Assembly (NCBI RefSeq): GCF_025147465.1
Contig: NZ_JALXOZ010000006.1
Span: forward strand, 57,239-121,238
Direction: 5' to 3'
Length of the DNA stretch: 64,000 nucleotides
Origin: Dermabacter sp. p3-SID358
GTDB lineage: Bacteria; Actinomycetota; Actinomycetes; Actinomycetales; Dermabacteraceae
The position numbers and the translations under genes were made by a program. Shown here one piece after another: positions 44,542 through 53,151 of the stretch; positions within the stretch are counted from its first letter, which is position 1; each line of letters opens with the position of its first letter. The notes beneath the pieces were generated by a model. That model saw only the letters and a program-made list of their open reading frames with translations. It ran no database searches and was not told the DNA's origin.

Positions 44542-45294
44542 ATGACCACCACCAAGACCGCTGTCATCACGGGTTCATCACGCGGCGTGGGCGCCGATAC
44601 CGCCAAGATTCTCGCCGCGGGCGGCTACAACGTTGTCGTGAACTACCGTCAGAAGGCCCCGCGTGCCAACAAGGTCGTGAAGGAGATTGAGGAGGCGGGT
44701 GGCCGCGCGGTTGCCGTGGGTGCCGATCTTACGAACGAGGACGATCTCGAGCGCCTCATGCAGACCGCGATCGACGAATTCGGTTCGCTTGACCTGCTCG
44801 TGCTTAACGCTTCGGGTGGCATGGAAAAGGATCTCGGCGAAAACTATGCGCTTCGCCTCAACCGCGATGCGCAGACGAACGCCCTCACCGCCGCGCTCAA
44901 GCGCATGACCCCCGGCGGACGCGTCATTTTCGTGACGAGCCATCAGGCGCATTTCATCAATGAGGTCGAGACCATGGAGGCTTACGACGCGGTCGCGAAG
45001 TCGAAGCGTGCAGGCGAGGATGAGCTCACCTCGCGCATCCCCGAGATGAGCGAGAAGGGCGTGAGCTTCGTTGTCGTGTCCGGCGACATGATCGAGGGCA
45101 CCGTGACGGCGACTCTCCTCAATCGCGTGGAGCCGGGCGCGCTCGAGGCCCGCCGTGAGGCTGCCGGAAAGCTCTATTCGGTGCGCGAGTTCGCCGAGGA
45201 GATCGCGAAGCTTGCCCTCGCCGATCTCCCCACGGGGCACGTGGAGCTCGTGGGCGGCGCGAAAGATTTCCTTGCGCAAGTAGACGCAAAGTAG
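44542..45294 (+). CDS. short-chain dehydrogenase-like protein lacking catalytic Tyr
   Basis: A 250-residue SDR-fold protein with the cofactor motif TGSSRGVGADTAKIL at about 8-22 and a NASGG. The active-site Ser is in TSHQAHF, but the expected Tyr-x-x-x-Lys reads VAKSKRAGED: the Lys is kept and the Tyr is replaced by Val. Related actinobacterial proteins may share this change. The protein could bind NADP without oxidoreductase activity, or use another residue. AAGGAATC precedes the ATG at 44542. It follows the GroES-like gene and precedes the antiporter, with no clear pathway link. Confidence 0.82.
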   Translation: MTTTKTAVITGSSRGVGADTAKILAAGGYNVVVNYRQKAPRANKVVKEIEEAGGRAVAVGADLTNEDDLERLMQTAIDEFGSLDLLVLNASGGMEKDLGENYALRLNRDAQTNALTAALKRMTPGGRVIFVTSHQAHFINEVETMEAYDAVAKSKRAGEDELTSRIPEMSEKGVSFVVVSGDMIEGTVTATLLNRVEPGALEARREAAGKLYSVREFAEEIAKLALADLPTGHVELVGGAKDFLAQVDAK

Positions 45295-45327
45295 AACGAG
45301 GATTGTCACGAGAAAGAAGGCCAGAGC

Positions 45328-47046
45328 GTGGAACTGATCGTCCTTGCGCTTGTGGGACTGACGGTTCTGCTGGTTTCCGCGATCTTCTCTCGCCGAACAG
45401 GGATCGCCGCACCGCTTTTGCTGCTCGTTCTCGGCATCATCGCAAGCTTCATCCCGTGGATTCCCGACATAGAACTCTCTAACGAGCTCGTTCTGCTCGG
45501 TATTCTTCCGCCGATCCTCTTTGCCTCGGGGCGCAATGTTCCCGTGATCGAAATTCGGCGCAATCTCAAGCCGATTGCGTGGCTGAGCATTGTCATGGTG
45601 ATCGTGCCGGCCGTGATCGTGGGCGTGATTGTCCATGCTCTCTTTCAGGAGATTTCGCTTCCGCTTGCGATCGCTCTCGGTGCGGCTGTCTCTCCGATTG
45701 ACGCTGTGGCGGCGACGAGTATCGGCCGAAGGCTCGGCCTTCCCGATCGAATCATGACCCTGCTGGAAGGCGAGAGCCTTTTCAACGACGCGGCGGCGCT
45801 CGTCACGATGCGCATGGCAGTCTCGGCTCTTGCTGTCGGTTTCTCGTTTGTCGAGGCCAGCCTCGGTTTTCTTTGGGCGGTTGTGGGTGGCCTTGCCATT
45901 GGGTACGTGGTTGGCAGGATCATCAATTGGGCACGGGGCCGCCTCGATGATCCGATTCTCGTCACCGTCGCGACCCTCGCGAGCCCGTGGGCGTCGTACA
46001 TTCCGGCTGAGCAGGTGCATGCCTCTGGCGTGATCGCTGTTGTTGTGAGCGCGGTACTCATGACCCACCTCGCGCCTCGTTCGCTCAACGCCGAGGAGCG
46101 GGCGATGGTGAAGTCGACCTGGGCCACGGTGAGTTACGTGCTTGAACACGCGGTCTTTCTCCTCATGGGCATGCAAATCACGCTGCTCGTGAGTGATGCG
46201 CGATCGAGCGGCGGTATGGGCCGTGTGTGGCTCATGGCCATCGTGGTTCTCGTCGTGCTGATCGTTATGCGTGCCGTTGGGGTGGCGGTCGTGGTGTGGA
46301 TGTCAAACCATCGCGAGACGCGCGCCCGCACCCTTGGCCGCTACCTCAAGGACGGGCTATCCGAAGAAGGGGAGCGACGGGCCCGCGCACGCTTCGGCGA
46401 AAATTGGGAATCGGAAAGTTCCCGATGGCTCAACCGCACACGTGCCGATCTTGATTATGCGCTCACCGAGAAGATCTCCCCGAAGGGAGGGATCGTGCTT
46501 GCTTGGGCAGGTATGAGGGGAGTGGTCACTCTCGCCGCGATCCAAACCCTCCCGTATGTTGCCGGTGGTCAGCTCGTTGACCACCGTGGCACCGTGATCC
46601 TCGTGGCCTTCCTAGTCGCGGTCACCTCGCTTTTGTTGTTCGGCGGAACACTGCCGTTCGTGATTCGATCAACGGGGCTCGCTGCGCCCGGCGTTGATGA
46701 GCGCAGACATGAGGAAAAGATGCTCGTGCGAAGTATGCTCGAGACCGTCAACCGCGAACTCGGCCCCCTCGCCGAGCAGACGATTGACGGCGAACCAGTT
46801 CCCCCGCACGTCATCACAAAGCTCGAGAGGCGCATGGCCGTGCTCAACAACCGCACGAATACGGAAGCGTTGCGGCTCGAGCGCGATACGCGCGATATCT
46901 ACTGGGCGCTATTCACGAGGTACCTGGACGCGCTCAGGCTCGCCCTCGAGGGGGAGCGCTCGGTGGGTGCGTACTCCCATCATGCACTTCGGGCGGCCGA
47001 AGAGATGCTTGACCGGTTTGAGGTTAACTCGCGATCACGGGGGTAA
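45328..47046 (+). CDS. CPA1-family Na+/H+ antiporter
   Basis: A 572-residue cation/proton antiporter with about 12 membrane segments in the first 440 residues, and a soluble C-terminal part (about 455-572). The active region AVSPIDAVAATSIGRRLGLPDRIMTLLEGESLFNDAAALV contains the conserved Asp pair. It probably helps with sodium and pH balance. The GTG start has GAAGG nine bases upstream. It lies 34 bases after the SDR gene on the same strand, and converges with the response regulator gene. Confidence 0.9.
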   Translation: MELIVLALVGLTVLLVSAIFSRRTGIAAPLLLLVLGIIASFIPWIPDIELSNELVLLGILPPILFASGRNVPVIEIRRNLKPIAWLSIVMVIVPAVIVGVIVHALFQEISLPLAIALGAAVSPIDAVAATSIGRRLGLPDRIMTLLEGESLFNDAAALVTMRMAVSALAVGFSFVEASLGFLWAVVGGLAIGYVVGRIINWARGRLDDPILVTVATLASPWASYIPAEQVHASGVIAVVVSAVLMTHLAPRSLNAEERAMVKSTWATVSYVLEHAVFLLMGMQITLLVSDARSSGGMGRVWLMAIVVLVVLIVMRAVGVAVVVWMSNHRETRARTLGRYLKDGLSEEGERRARARFGENWESESSRWLNRTRADLDYALTEKISPKGGIVLAWAGMRGVVTLAAIQTLPYVAGGQLVDHRGTVILVAFLVAVTSLLLFGGTLPFVIRSTGLAAPGVDERRHEEKMLVRSMLETVNRELGPLAEQTIDGEPVPPHVITKLERRMAVLNNRTNTEALRLERDTRDIYWALFTRYLDALRLALEGERSVGAYSHHALRAAEEMLDRFEVNSRSRG

Positions 47047-47070
47047 GCGGGGGCCGACGCTTGTGTGGCC

Positions 47071-47676
47071 CTAGAGCCAGCCGCGTTCTTCGGCGCGTTT
47101 CGCGGCGGCCGCCCTCGTTGCGGAGCCTGTCTTGTGTATTGCCGAGGAAAGATAGTTGCGCACTGTTCCCTCGCTGAGGTGCACCTTCTTAGCGATGTTG
47201 GAGATCTTTTCTCCGTCGCGAGCAATGCGGAGGATTTCCTGTTCGCGCTCGGTGAGGGGGTTTGCCCCCTCGAAAAGGGATTCCGTTGCGAGAGCCGGGT
47301 CGACGACTCGCTGGCCCGCGTGGATTTTCCGCACGGCTTCGGCGAGCTTTTCGGCGGGAGTTTCCTTCACGACGAAGCCGCGTGCGCCGGCATCGAGCGC
47401 GCGGCGAAGGTAGCCGGGACGCCCGAAGGTCGTGACGATCAGGCACCGAATGTCGGGGTGGCGGGCACGAAGAGCCGCGGTCGTCTCAATGCCATCGAGT
47501 TTTGGCATCTCGATGTCGAGAAGTGCAACGTCGATCGCCGTGGAGGCCGCCGCGGTGAGGGCCTCCTCACCGTTGGCCGCTTCAGCAACGACGTCAATAT
47601 CGTCCTCGAGATTAAGGAGAGCAGCAAGGGCACCGCGCACCATGGCTTGGTCATCGGCAATGAGCACTCGAATCAC
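47071..47676 (-). CDS. NarL/LuxR-family response regulator
   Basis: A 201-residue response regulator. The receiver domain (1-120) has the phosphorylated Asp in VALLDIEMPKLDG (near 53) and the Lys in VVKETP; a LuxR-type HTH (about 138-200, LTEREQEILRIARDG...NIAKKVHLSEGTVRNYLSSAIHKTG) binds DNA. It overlaps the histidine kinase gene by 4 bases and is the last gene of the exporter-kinase-regulator operon. It is likely to control that exporter, as in DesKR- or LiaRS-like systems. Confidence 0.93.
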   Translation of the reverse strand: MIRVLIADDQAMVRGALAALLNLEDDIDVVAEAANGEEALTAAASTAIDVALLDIEMPKLDGIETTAALRARHPDIRCLIVTTFGRPGYLRRALDAGARGFVVKETPAEKLAEAVRKIHAGQRVVDPALATESLFEGANPLTEREQEILRIARDGEKISNIAKKVHLSEGTVRNYLSSAIHKTGSATRAAAAKRAEERGWL

Positions 47677-48764
47677 ATTGATACCTGCACCTTCGTTCCG
47701 TCATTGCCGCCGCGGAGGGTGAGTTTGCCACCTGAATACTCGATGCGCTCGCGAAGGCCTCTGAGCCCATTGCCAACGGTTCCCGAAAAGCCGACACCGT
47801 CGTCGACGATGTCGATTCCGTGCGACGTCATGGTGATGCTGACATTTTGGGCGTTGGCGTGGCGCACGATATTGGTCATCGCCTCTCGCAGGGCCCATGC
47901 GAAAAGGATCCTGTGACGCGGATCGACATCGTTTGGTTCGCCATGCACGGTGAGGTCGATCCCCGCACCGTGCGCAACCTCGCGTACTTGCTCAAGCTCT
48001 GTGCCCAGTTGGCGAACGCGAAGCCCAAGAACAGTCGCGCGAACGTCGGCGATGCCTTCACGTGAGAGCTGTGAAATGAGGGCTATCTCGTGCTTAGCAG
48101 CGATCGGATCTTTCTCAACGAGGCGCTCGGCGAGCTCCGACTTGAGCACGATCGCCGTGAGCGTGTGCCCGAGAACGTCGTGAATGTCGCGCGCAACCCT
48201 TTCGCGCTCGTCAAGAACGGCCTCTTGAGTCGCGACGCGGGAATCATCGATTGCTGATTTCGTGAAGAAGACCGAACAAGCACAGCCGAAAAAGACGCCG
48301 ATAGAGATGATCCCGAAGGAGAGGATTGCGAGGTTTCGGGTGAGGAGGCTTGCCGCGAAAATCGCGACCACGACGCACGCTCCGGCGATATAGCCGGAGC
48401 GTGGCGTCAAGAGGAAGACTATCGTGGGGACGAGGAACACGACGAGTGAAAGTGCATCGACGCCAATAAGGAGCAGCTGTGTGACGCACATCGCCACGAG
48501 GAGCGCGATGAACGCGACAGTCTTCCACGTGACCGAATCGGTAATTCGATCGGGGTCACGAAAATGCCGGATCATCGATCCTGCATAGAGGCCAGCAAAG
48601 GCGACCGTCACGAGGATCGACAGGATCCGAGAAGCCGTCGGAATATCATCGTAGACCGCGGTGAGCAGTGGAAATGAAAGGAAAAGAAGCCACACGAGCG
48701 ACATCGCATAGGCAAGCGTGCGCCTTCGATTCTCGGTGACTCCCTTTCCAGAATTCTCGAGCAT
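47673..48764 (-). CDS. DesK-type sensor histidine kinase
   Basis: A 363-residue membrane kinase with five or six hydrophobic segments (about 18-155), then a HisKA_3 region with the phosphorylated His in RVARDIHDVLGHTLTAIVLK (near 198) and a C-terminal HATPase domain (DDGVGFSGTVGNGLRGLRERIEYSGG). The very short outer loops suggest it senses the membrane itself, as in DesK or LiaS. It is coupled to the response regulator by a 4-base overlap and to the permease by one base (TAATG). Confidence 0.92.
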   Translation of the reverse strand: MLENSGKGVTENRRRTLAYAMSLVWLLFLSFPLLTAVYDDIPTASRILSILVTVAFAGLYAGSMIRHFRDPDRITDSVTWKTVAFIALLVAMCVTQLLLIGVDALSLVVFLVPTIVFLLTPRSGYIAGACVVVAIFAASLLTRNLAILSFGIISIGVFFGCACSVFFTKSAIDDSRVATQEAVLDERERVARDIHDVLGHTLTAIVLKSELAERLVEKDPIAAKHEIALISQLSREGIADVRATVLGLRVRQLGTELEQVREVAHGAGIDLTVHGEPNDVDPRHRILFAWALREAMTNIVRHANAQNVSITMTSHGIDIVDDGVGFSGTVGNGLRGLRERIEYSGGKLTLRGGNDGTKVQVSM

Positions 48765-49510
48765 TACTGCCTTTCGCGAGTTTTACGGGCGAGCAAGACT
48801 GCGGCCGCAGTGAAGATCACGCACCACACAGCCATATTGACGAGCCCGTACCACAGAGGATCGGTGTAGAGACCTCCATTCATGGAGTACATCTTCCCAT
48901 GCATGAAGGGATACTTGGCGAGCATGGCGTAGCCATAAAGGGGTGTGAAGCGCCCGATCTCAAGGAGAGTTCCGCTAAGCGGAATGAAGAGATTCCCCAG
49001 GAAACCAAAGAGCACGAGCAACCCGGTCGAAGCGGTCGCTGCGCCTTCACTACGCATGGCGAAGGCAAAGATCAGCCCGTAAAAGCCGAACATCAGTGAT
49101 CCCGCGAACAGGATGAGGAACGACACGATCCAATCTTCGAGTGGTGCGTCGGCTGTCGTGAAGGCGCCGATGATGAACATGATGATGATGGGAAGGGCAG
49201 CGATGATGGAGCCCACCGCCGACTTCACTGCGATGTAGCGCATGTCGCTGAGCGGTGTAAGGCCGAGTTGGCGGCCCCAGCCTCGGATCTTTTCGACGCC
49301 GGCTTGTGACGCGATGCCCGCCGTTGCACTCGCGGCACCGTAGGCGGCCATAGCCACCATGATCGACATCGCAACGTTACCATCGCCGATCCTCGCCTCG
49401 GCAAAGCTGCTTGTCTCGCCGAGGGCAATGTAGATGATGACCGGTAAGACAACGATGTAGAAAAGGGTGACGAGATCCCTGAATAGGCGTTTGAGTTCGA
49501 TCGCAAACAT
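48764..49510 (-). CDS. ABC-2 type transporter permease
   Basis: A 248-residue permease of ABC-2 exporters, with six membrane segments (about 18-38, 55-75, 100-122, 138-165, 170-190, 225-243). With the ATPase encoded upstream it would export a lipid, peptide or antibiotic; what is moved is unknown. It starts in an overlap with the ATPase stop and ends in an overlap with the kinase start, so the four genes form one tight operon. Confidence 0.9.
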   Translation of the reverse strand: MFAIELKRLFRDLVTLFYIVVLPVIIYIALGETSSFAEARIGDGNVAMSIMVAMAAYGAASATAGIASQAGVEKIRGWGRQLGLTPLSDMRYIAVKSAVGSIIAALPIIIMFIIGAFTTADAPLEDWIVSFLILFAGSLMFGFYGLIFAFAMRSEGAATASTGLLVLFGFLGNLFIPLSGTLLEIGRFTPLYGYAMLAKYPFMHGKMYSMNGGLYTDPLWYGLVNMAVWCVIFTAAAVLLARKTRERQ

Positions 49511-50409
49511 TAGGCGTCCTTCCGATCTTTCGTGAGGCGAACAAACGAGTCCTCAAGCGACGGGTGTGAAATTTCGAGATTGCTCACGCCCGCGAGCGAG
49601 AGGAGGAAACGGGCCACGTCGTCGCTTTCACTCGCGACGGTTGTCAAGTGTGCCCCCGTGACCTCGACGCTCAGGTGCGGGAAGCGTTCGCGAAGGGAAA
49701 CCATGACCGACTCTGGGTTTTCTACGTTCGCTTGGATCGACCTTGCGCCGGTGAGGTCGCGGATCTGCTCCGTGGGACCATCGGCGACAATTGCGCCCTC
49801 CGAAATGAACACGACGCGACGCGCGAATTGCTCTGCTTCTTCGAGATAGTGGGTCGCGAAGATAATCGTGCGGCCCGAGCTCGCCTCACCTTGCATGCGA
49901 TCCCAGAACGTGCGGCGGGCCGAGACGTCCATCCCAGCTGTGGGCTCGTCGAGAATGAGCACTTCCGGGTCGGGCAAAAGTGCGAGGGCAAATTTGAGGC
50001 GCTGCTGCTCACCTCCGGAGCAGGCTTTGACCTTGCGACTCGCGAGTTCCGCGATGCCAGCGAGCTCGAGTGCGCGCCGCCCCATCGTCGGCTTTGGGAA
50101 GGTTGAGGCGATGTAATCGACGGTCTCGCCGACGGTAATGTCGGCGAGAAGCCCGCCCGTTTGGAGAAGCGCCGAGACTTTTCCTGCTTTGATCGCTTCG
50201 CGCGGAGTGGTTCCGCATACCGAAATGCTTCCCGACGTAGGCCTTGTGAGCCCGAGAACCATGTCGAGTGTTGTCGTTTTTCCGGCGCCGTTCGGTCCGA
50301 GAAAAGCGAGAACCTCGCCGCGCTCGACTGTGAGGTCGATGTCATTGACGGCGACAATTGAGGAAAACTGTTTCCGAAGCTTCGTGAGCTCCACTGCGAT
50401 GTCGTTCAT
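49510..50409 (-). CDS. ABC transporter ATP-binding protein
   Basis: A 299-residue ATPase: Walker A FLGPNGAGKTTTL near 35-47, signature KACSGGEQQRLKFALALL near 128-145, Walker B VLILDEPTAGMD near 151-162. The signature Ser-Gly-Gly is kept with Cys in place of Leu. A C-terminal domain (about 220-299) is that of drug- or lantibiotic-type exporters. First gene of the operon exporter-kinase-regulator; GAGG is near the ATG. Systems of this type often respond to cell-envelope antibiotics. Confidence 0.92.
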   Translation of the reverse strand: MNDIAVELTKLRKQFSSIVAVNDIDLTVERGEVLAFLGPNGAGKTTTLDMVLGLTRPTSGSISVCGTTPREAIKAGKVSALLQTGGLLADITVGETVDYIASTFPKPTMGRRALELAGIAELASRKVKACSGGEQQRLKFALALLPDPEVLILDEPTAGMDVSARRTFWDRMQGEASSGRTIIFATHYLEEAEQFARRVVFISEGAIVADGPTEQIRDLTGARSIQANVENPESVMVSLRERFPHLSVEVTGAHLTTVASESDDVARFLLSLAGVSNLEISHPSLEDSFVRLTKDRKDA

Positions 50410-50501
50410 GCCTCAAGTTTGTTCGAGGCTCGAGAACTCCTCCATCGGGGTCTGTCACGAGAAGGAGCTGACAGATGTCACGTGTCGGCGGGAGCGAGGT
50501 T

Positions 50502-51398
50502 TTACATGCGCGACCAGCCGAGGCTCGACGGCCCGATCGTTGGGCGCCATCCGGTTTCCCGCATAAATCGGATCGAAGAGACGCGCAGCGAGCGGCGTTG
50601 CACGTCCATTTTCGCGGGGAGAACGGCCTGCGTTGCGGCGGGGAAGAATTTTGCGTCCCCCTGCGCGCGCGCTTCGCGCCCGAGATCCTTTGCCCACCTC
50701 GCGCGTGTGATGGGCTCGCCTCCCACGTTGTAGAAACCGGAACGGGCATCGAGGGCCGCGAGAAAAGCACGTCCCGCGTCGATATGGTGCACGAGCGTGA
50801 TGTAGTCGCTCGGCTTGCCGAGGAGCACCGCCTCGCCCTCGCGAGTCTTGCGAAGGGCGTAGGTTGTGCCGGGGTCGCGCCCATACAGCTGACCTAGACG
50901 CAGCACAACGGCGCTGCGCCCGCTTTCGGCGAAGTCGACGGCAGCGCGCATTTCGCATACTCGCGGCTTGAATGCCTGGTTTTTCACGGCAAGGGGATGC
51001 TCCTCACTGATCCACTTGTTCCCGTTATCGGGGTACATGAACATCGAGGATTCCTGAATGAGCTTCCTGACTCCGGCCCGTGCTGCCGCCTTTGCGATCG
51101 CGGCTGATGCTTCGAGGTGCAGGCGGTCATCTTCGCGCCAGGCGAACGGCCGGAGGGCACCCATGCCCGTGGGGATCTTCGCGAGCGTATTGATGACGAC
51201 ATCGTGGCCGCGAAAGGCGCGTTCGAGGTCATTGGCGGAGAAGACATCGGCGATGACGGCATGGGCCCCGCGACCTTCCACCACAGGGATGCCGCGCTCT
51301 CGGCGGGTCACGCCCGTGACCTCGTGGCCGGCTGCCACGAGTGCCTCGACAGCTTCTTGCCCGAGGACGCCTGTCGCACCCGTGACTGCGATCCGCAC
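50502..51398 (-). CDS. NAD-dependent epimerase/dehydratase family protein
   Basis: A 298-residue extended SDR-like protein with the Rossmann motif VTGATGVLGQEAVEAL at the start and NVGGEP near 218. The catalytic YxxxK is not obvious; the expected place near QESSMFMYPDN reads MYPDNGNKW. So it may be an atypical member that acts as a sugar-nucleotide or quinone reductase-like protein; the substrate is not known. GTG start, AAGGAG seven bases upstream. It lies upstream of the ABC operon on the same strand with 92 bases between, and next to tRNA-Lys. Confidence 0.82.
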   Translation of the reverse strand: MRIAVTGATGVLGQEAVEALVAAGHEVTGVTRRERGIPVVEGRGAHAVIADVFSANDLERAFRGHDVVINTLAKIPTGMGALRPFAWREDDRLHLEASAAIAKAAARAGVRKLIQESSMFMYPDNGNKWISEEHPLAVKNQAFKPRVCEMRAAVDFAESGRSAVVLRLGQLYGRDPGTTYALRKTREGEAVLLGKPSDYITLVHHIDAGRAFLAALDARSGFYNVGGEPITRARWAKDLGREARAQGDAKFFPAATQAVLPAKMDVQRRSLRVSSIRFMRETGWRPTIGPSSLGWSRM

Positions 51399-51533
51399 CG
51401 CTCAACTCCTTAGGCTCCGGCAATGACGTTCTTCCATAGTGTAGGCGGCGCCACTGAATGTGTGCTTCGGCATAAAACATCTTGATCGATTGGCGCGGGC
51501 GGCAGTGAGCGGCGTAGTGTATTTCTTCGTTAG

Positions 51534-51607
51534 GCGCCATTAGCTCAGTTGGTCAGAGCAACTGACTCTTAATCAGTGGGTCCGGGGTTCGAGTCCCTGA
51601 TGGCGCA
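51534..51607 (+). tRNA. tRNA-Lys (anticodon CTT), site of island insertion
   Basis: A complete tRNA: acceptor GCGCCAT/ATGGCGC, D-arm AGCTCAGTTGGTCAGAGC, anticodon stem ACTGA/TCAGT with loop CTCTTAA giving CTT, and T-arm GGTTCGAGTCC. CCA is not encoded. Its 3' part (from 51564) is repeated at 56274, which marks it as the attachment site of the accessory island that follows. The tRNA stays intact after insertion. Confidence 0.95.
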
Positions 51608-51617
51608 CGACACGGAA
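51564..51617 (+). repeat. left attachment repeat (attL)
   Basis: A 54-bp stretch from the tRNA-Lys anticodon loop to ten bases past its 3' end. It is repeated at 56274-56327 with a single mismatch (G at 51592, A at 56302). Confidence 0.85.
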
Positions 51618-51902
51618 GCCCCCGCTCGGAAGAGCGGGGGCTTCTTCATTGTTAACGGCAGCCATCCCATCGAAAATGATAGAGATCGGCACACCGAAGT
51701 ATTCCGCCACCAGTGCCACCTCAGCCGCCTTCCAAGGTGAGTCGCCGCGCAACTTCATAAACACAGAGTTCTGCCCGATGCCAAGCACATCTGCTAGGTC
51801 GGCGTTCCTCATGCCGTGGAGTGCTACCAGTGCGCGAGTGGCCGCAGAAATTCGTTCGTCTACCGTTTGCTTTATGATTCCTACCTGATTCAGTGTCAAC
51901 AT
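51573..51902 (-). CDS. XRE-type helix-turn-helix regulator reading into tRNA-Lys
   Basis: A 109-residue protein with a lambda-repressor-like fold: AATRALVALHGMRNADLADVLGIGQNSVFMKLRGDSPWKAAEVALVAEYFGVPISIIF (about 20-77, shown here in part). The last 24 residues are encoded by the antisense strand of the terminator and the tRNA-Lys T-arm, so the natural tail is likely altered or arbitrary. The start is uncertain: TTGACA and CATAAA with 17 bases between lie just inside the N-terminus, suggesting a shorter protein. It is divergent from the small gene at 51989 and could repress the island. Confidence 0.6.
   Translation of the reverse strand: MLTLNQVGIIKQTVDERISAATRALVALHGMRNADLADVLGIGQNSVFMKLRGDSPWKAAEVALVAEYFGVPISIIFDGMAAVNNEEAPALPSGGFRVVRHQGLEPRTH
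51615..51644 (+). terminator. terminator after tRNA-Lys
   Basis: A perfect 13-bp stem, GAAGCCCCCGCTC/GAGCGGGGGCTTC with loop GGAA, just after tRNA-Lys. It lies on the island side of the repeat. A similar but imperfect hairpin follows the second repeat at 56326. Confidence 0.8.
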
Positions 51903-51988
51903 ACCCTCAGGGTGGGCGCTAACTGCATCGTTACCAATTTGTATTTAAGATGGTGCGAGATTACTAAAAATAGTAGTCCGCTGTCCTT

Positions 51989-52222
51989 ATGACTACTAGT
52001 GCTCGAATTGCAGACATCCTGCTCACACAAAAGGGCTACCCCGGACTTTATGACTGGGCAATGGACCAAAGGCGTTCCGTTCGGCCTGCGACCTGGGACG
52101 AAGTCGCATTGTCCTTACGAGCCGCGACTGACGAAAATATTAACGTTCGCGGCCAAATGCTTCGCCGATGGGGTGAAGCTGCCGAGCAAGCGCGTGAGTC
52201 CGACGAGGGCTCGGCGCAGTAG
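51989..52222 (+). CDS. small hypothetical island protein
   Basis: A 77-residue acidic, helical protein (ARIADILLTQKGYPGLYDWAMDQRR, RPATWDEVALSLRAATDENINVRGQMLRRWGE). It is not recognised; the pattern suggests a small DNA-associated or phage-type protein. ACTA-AAAA-TAGT (51963-51974), a small inverted repeat, precedes it and may be an operator for the divergent XRE protein. There is no strong ribosome site before the ATG. The next gene starts 11 bases later. Confidence 0.55.
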   Translation: MTTSARIADILLTQKGYPGLYDWAMDQRRSVRPATWDEVALSLRAATDENINVRGQMLRRWGEAAEQARESDEGSAQ

Positions 52223-52713
52223 GCGGTAGCGCGATGACTGACCAAGCGAGGTTTCGGGGAATCTTGGGCGGGCTAGCCGAAGACGGCTGGCACGGCGAAG
52301 CAGGTCCTGAGTTCGTGGAGCTCATCGGTGAAGTGCTTTCAGCTAAGTCTTCGACGCTCGAATGCAGTGGGGACTGCGTGAGCGAAGCGGTCTTGGTTGT
52401 GGCTGGCTGCGGTGGCGGTGATTTAGGGGTTTTCGCGGCGCGGTTGCTGGCGATGGATAACCCTCTCGGTTACGTGATTACGAGTGTCGCGACGAATCTT
52501 GATCGGGCTGCGGTTGAGGACGTGATGGGGGTTGGGTCTCGTCAGGTGGGGCCTGGAGTTGAGGCGGTGACACGGTTTTCGGAGCTGTCGCGTGCTGATG
52601 ACGCTGACGGTTTTGACCATGTGCTGATGCAGGATGCGTGGGCTCGTGGTGTCGCGGGTGGCTCGGTTGCCACGTTTCAGTGGTGCTCATGGGCATCTGG
52701 GGGCGTGGGGATG

Positions 52714-52891
52714 CGGCGCGGAGTTCTTCGGCTTCGGCTTTCGTGGTGCCGGACTTGTTGCCGGCCTCGGCCTCGGCCTGGCGGACCCAGTTCGTCAGGC
52801 AGGAGAAGCTGGTGCCGAAGTCCTCGGCGATGTCCTTCAGGTGGGTGCCGTGCTCACGGTTCAGGGCGACACGGACGACGTCATCGCGGCC
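52714..52891 (-). pseudogene. IS3-family orfA remnant
   Basis: On the minus strand this encodes RDDVVRVALNREHGTHLKDIAEDFGTS and LTNWVRQAEAEAGNKSGTTKAEAEELR, the helix-turn-helix of an IS3-type OrfA. It resembles the OrfA at 54893 but is clearly a different, diverged copy. Both ends are missing: a stop lies just before the first conserved residue, and the reading is lost after EELR. It is therefore a dead fragment. Confidence 0.75.
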
Positions 52892-53070
52892 AGGTTAGTC
52901 GGGAAATAGCCTCGGCGGTATGCGCCTCCACAAAGGGCTATCGCCGCCCGACTACACACCTCGTTTGTTCACGAAATCCAAACCGATCTCCGAGAGCAAC
53001 ACGTTTGACCAACTCCCCATGCTTGGTCCTTAGAACTGGCCCGGAGTTCAGAGGAAGCTCACTTGAGATC

Positions 53071-53099
53071 TTGACCACACTAGAGTCGGCTGCTAGTTT
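53071..53099 (+). promoter_or_regulatory. putative promoter of the bacteriocin-like gene
   Basis: TTGACC and TAGTTT with 17 bases between them lie 53 bases before the ATG at 53152. It would give a short leader that includes CAGGAGTACC as ribosome site. Confidence 0.55.
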
Positions 53100-53151
53100 G
53101 ACTCAGGGGTGACCAACCGGTGCCTTCCGAAAAAGCCACAGGAGTACCGTA

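Larger units (their letters stand above)
52234..53112 (+). pseudogene. truncated island gene fused to antisense of an IS3 relic
   Basis: The first 150 codons (to about 52686) read as a normal acidic protein (EFVELIGEVLSAKSSTL, LVVAGCGGGDLGVFAARLLAMDNPLGYVITSVATNLDRA-like region), which I do not recognise. Beyond that the frame stays open but becomes Arg/Cys/Pro-rich, because it runs through the antisense strand of a transposase relic (52714-52891). The original gene was probably cut by that insertion. The start has no strong ribosome site. An inverted repeat (GTCGGG...ATAGCC / GGCTAT...CCCGAC, 52898-52952) follows the relic; the rest of the 52.69-53.07 kb stretch holds no further gene. Confidence 0.55.

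Noticed and set aside
44578..46176. 532-codon minus-strand frame over the SDR and antiporter genes
   Set aside because: Antisense to two clear genes; composition is typical of reversed coding sequence.
51573..52222. Divergent XRE gene and 77-codon gene as a toxin-antitoxin pair
   Set aside because: They are divergent, not an operon, and the small protein shows no toxin fold or catalytic residues.
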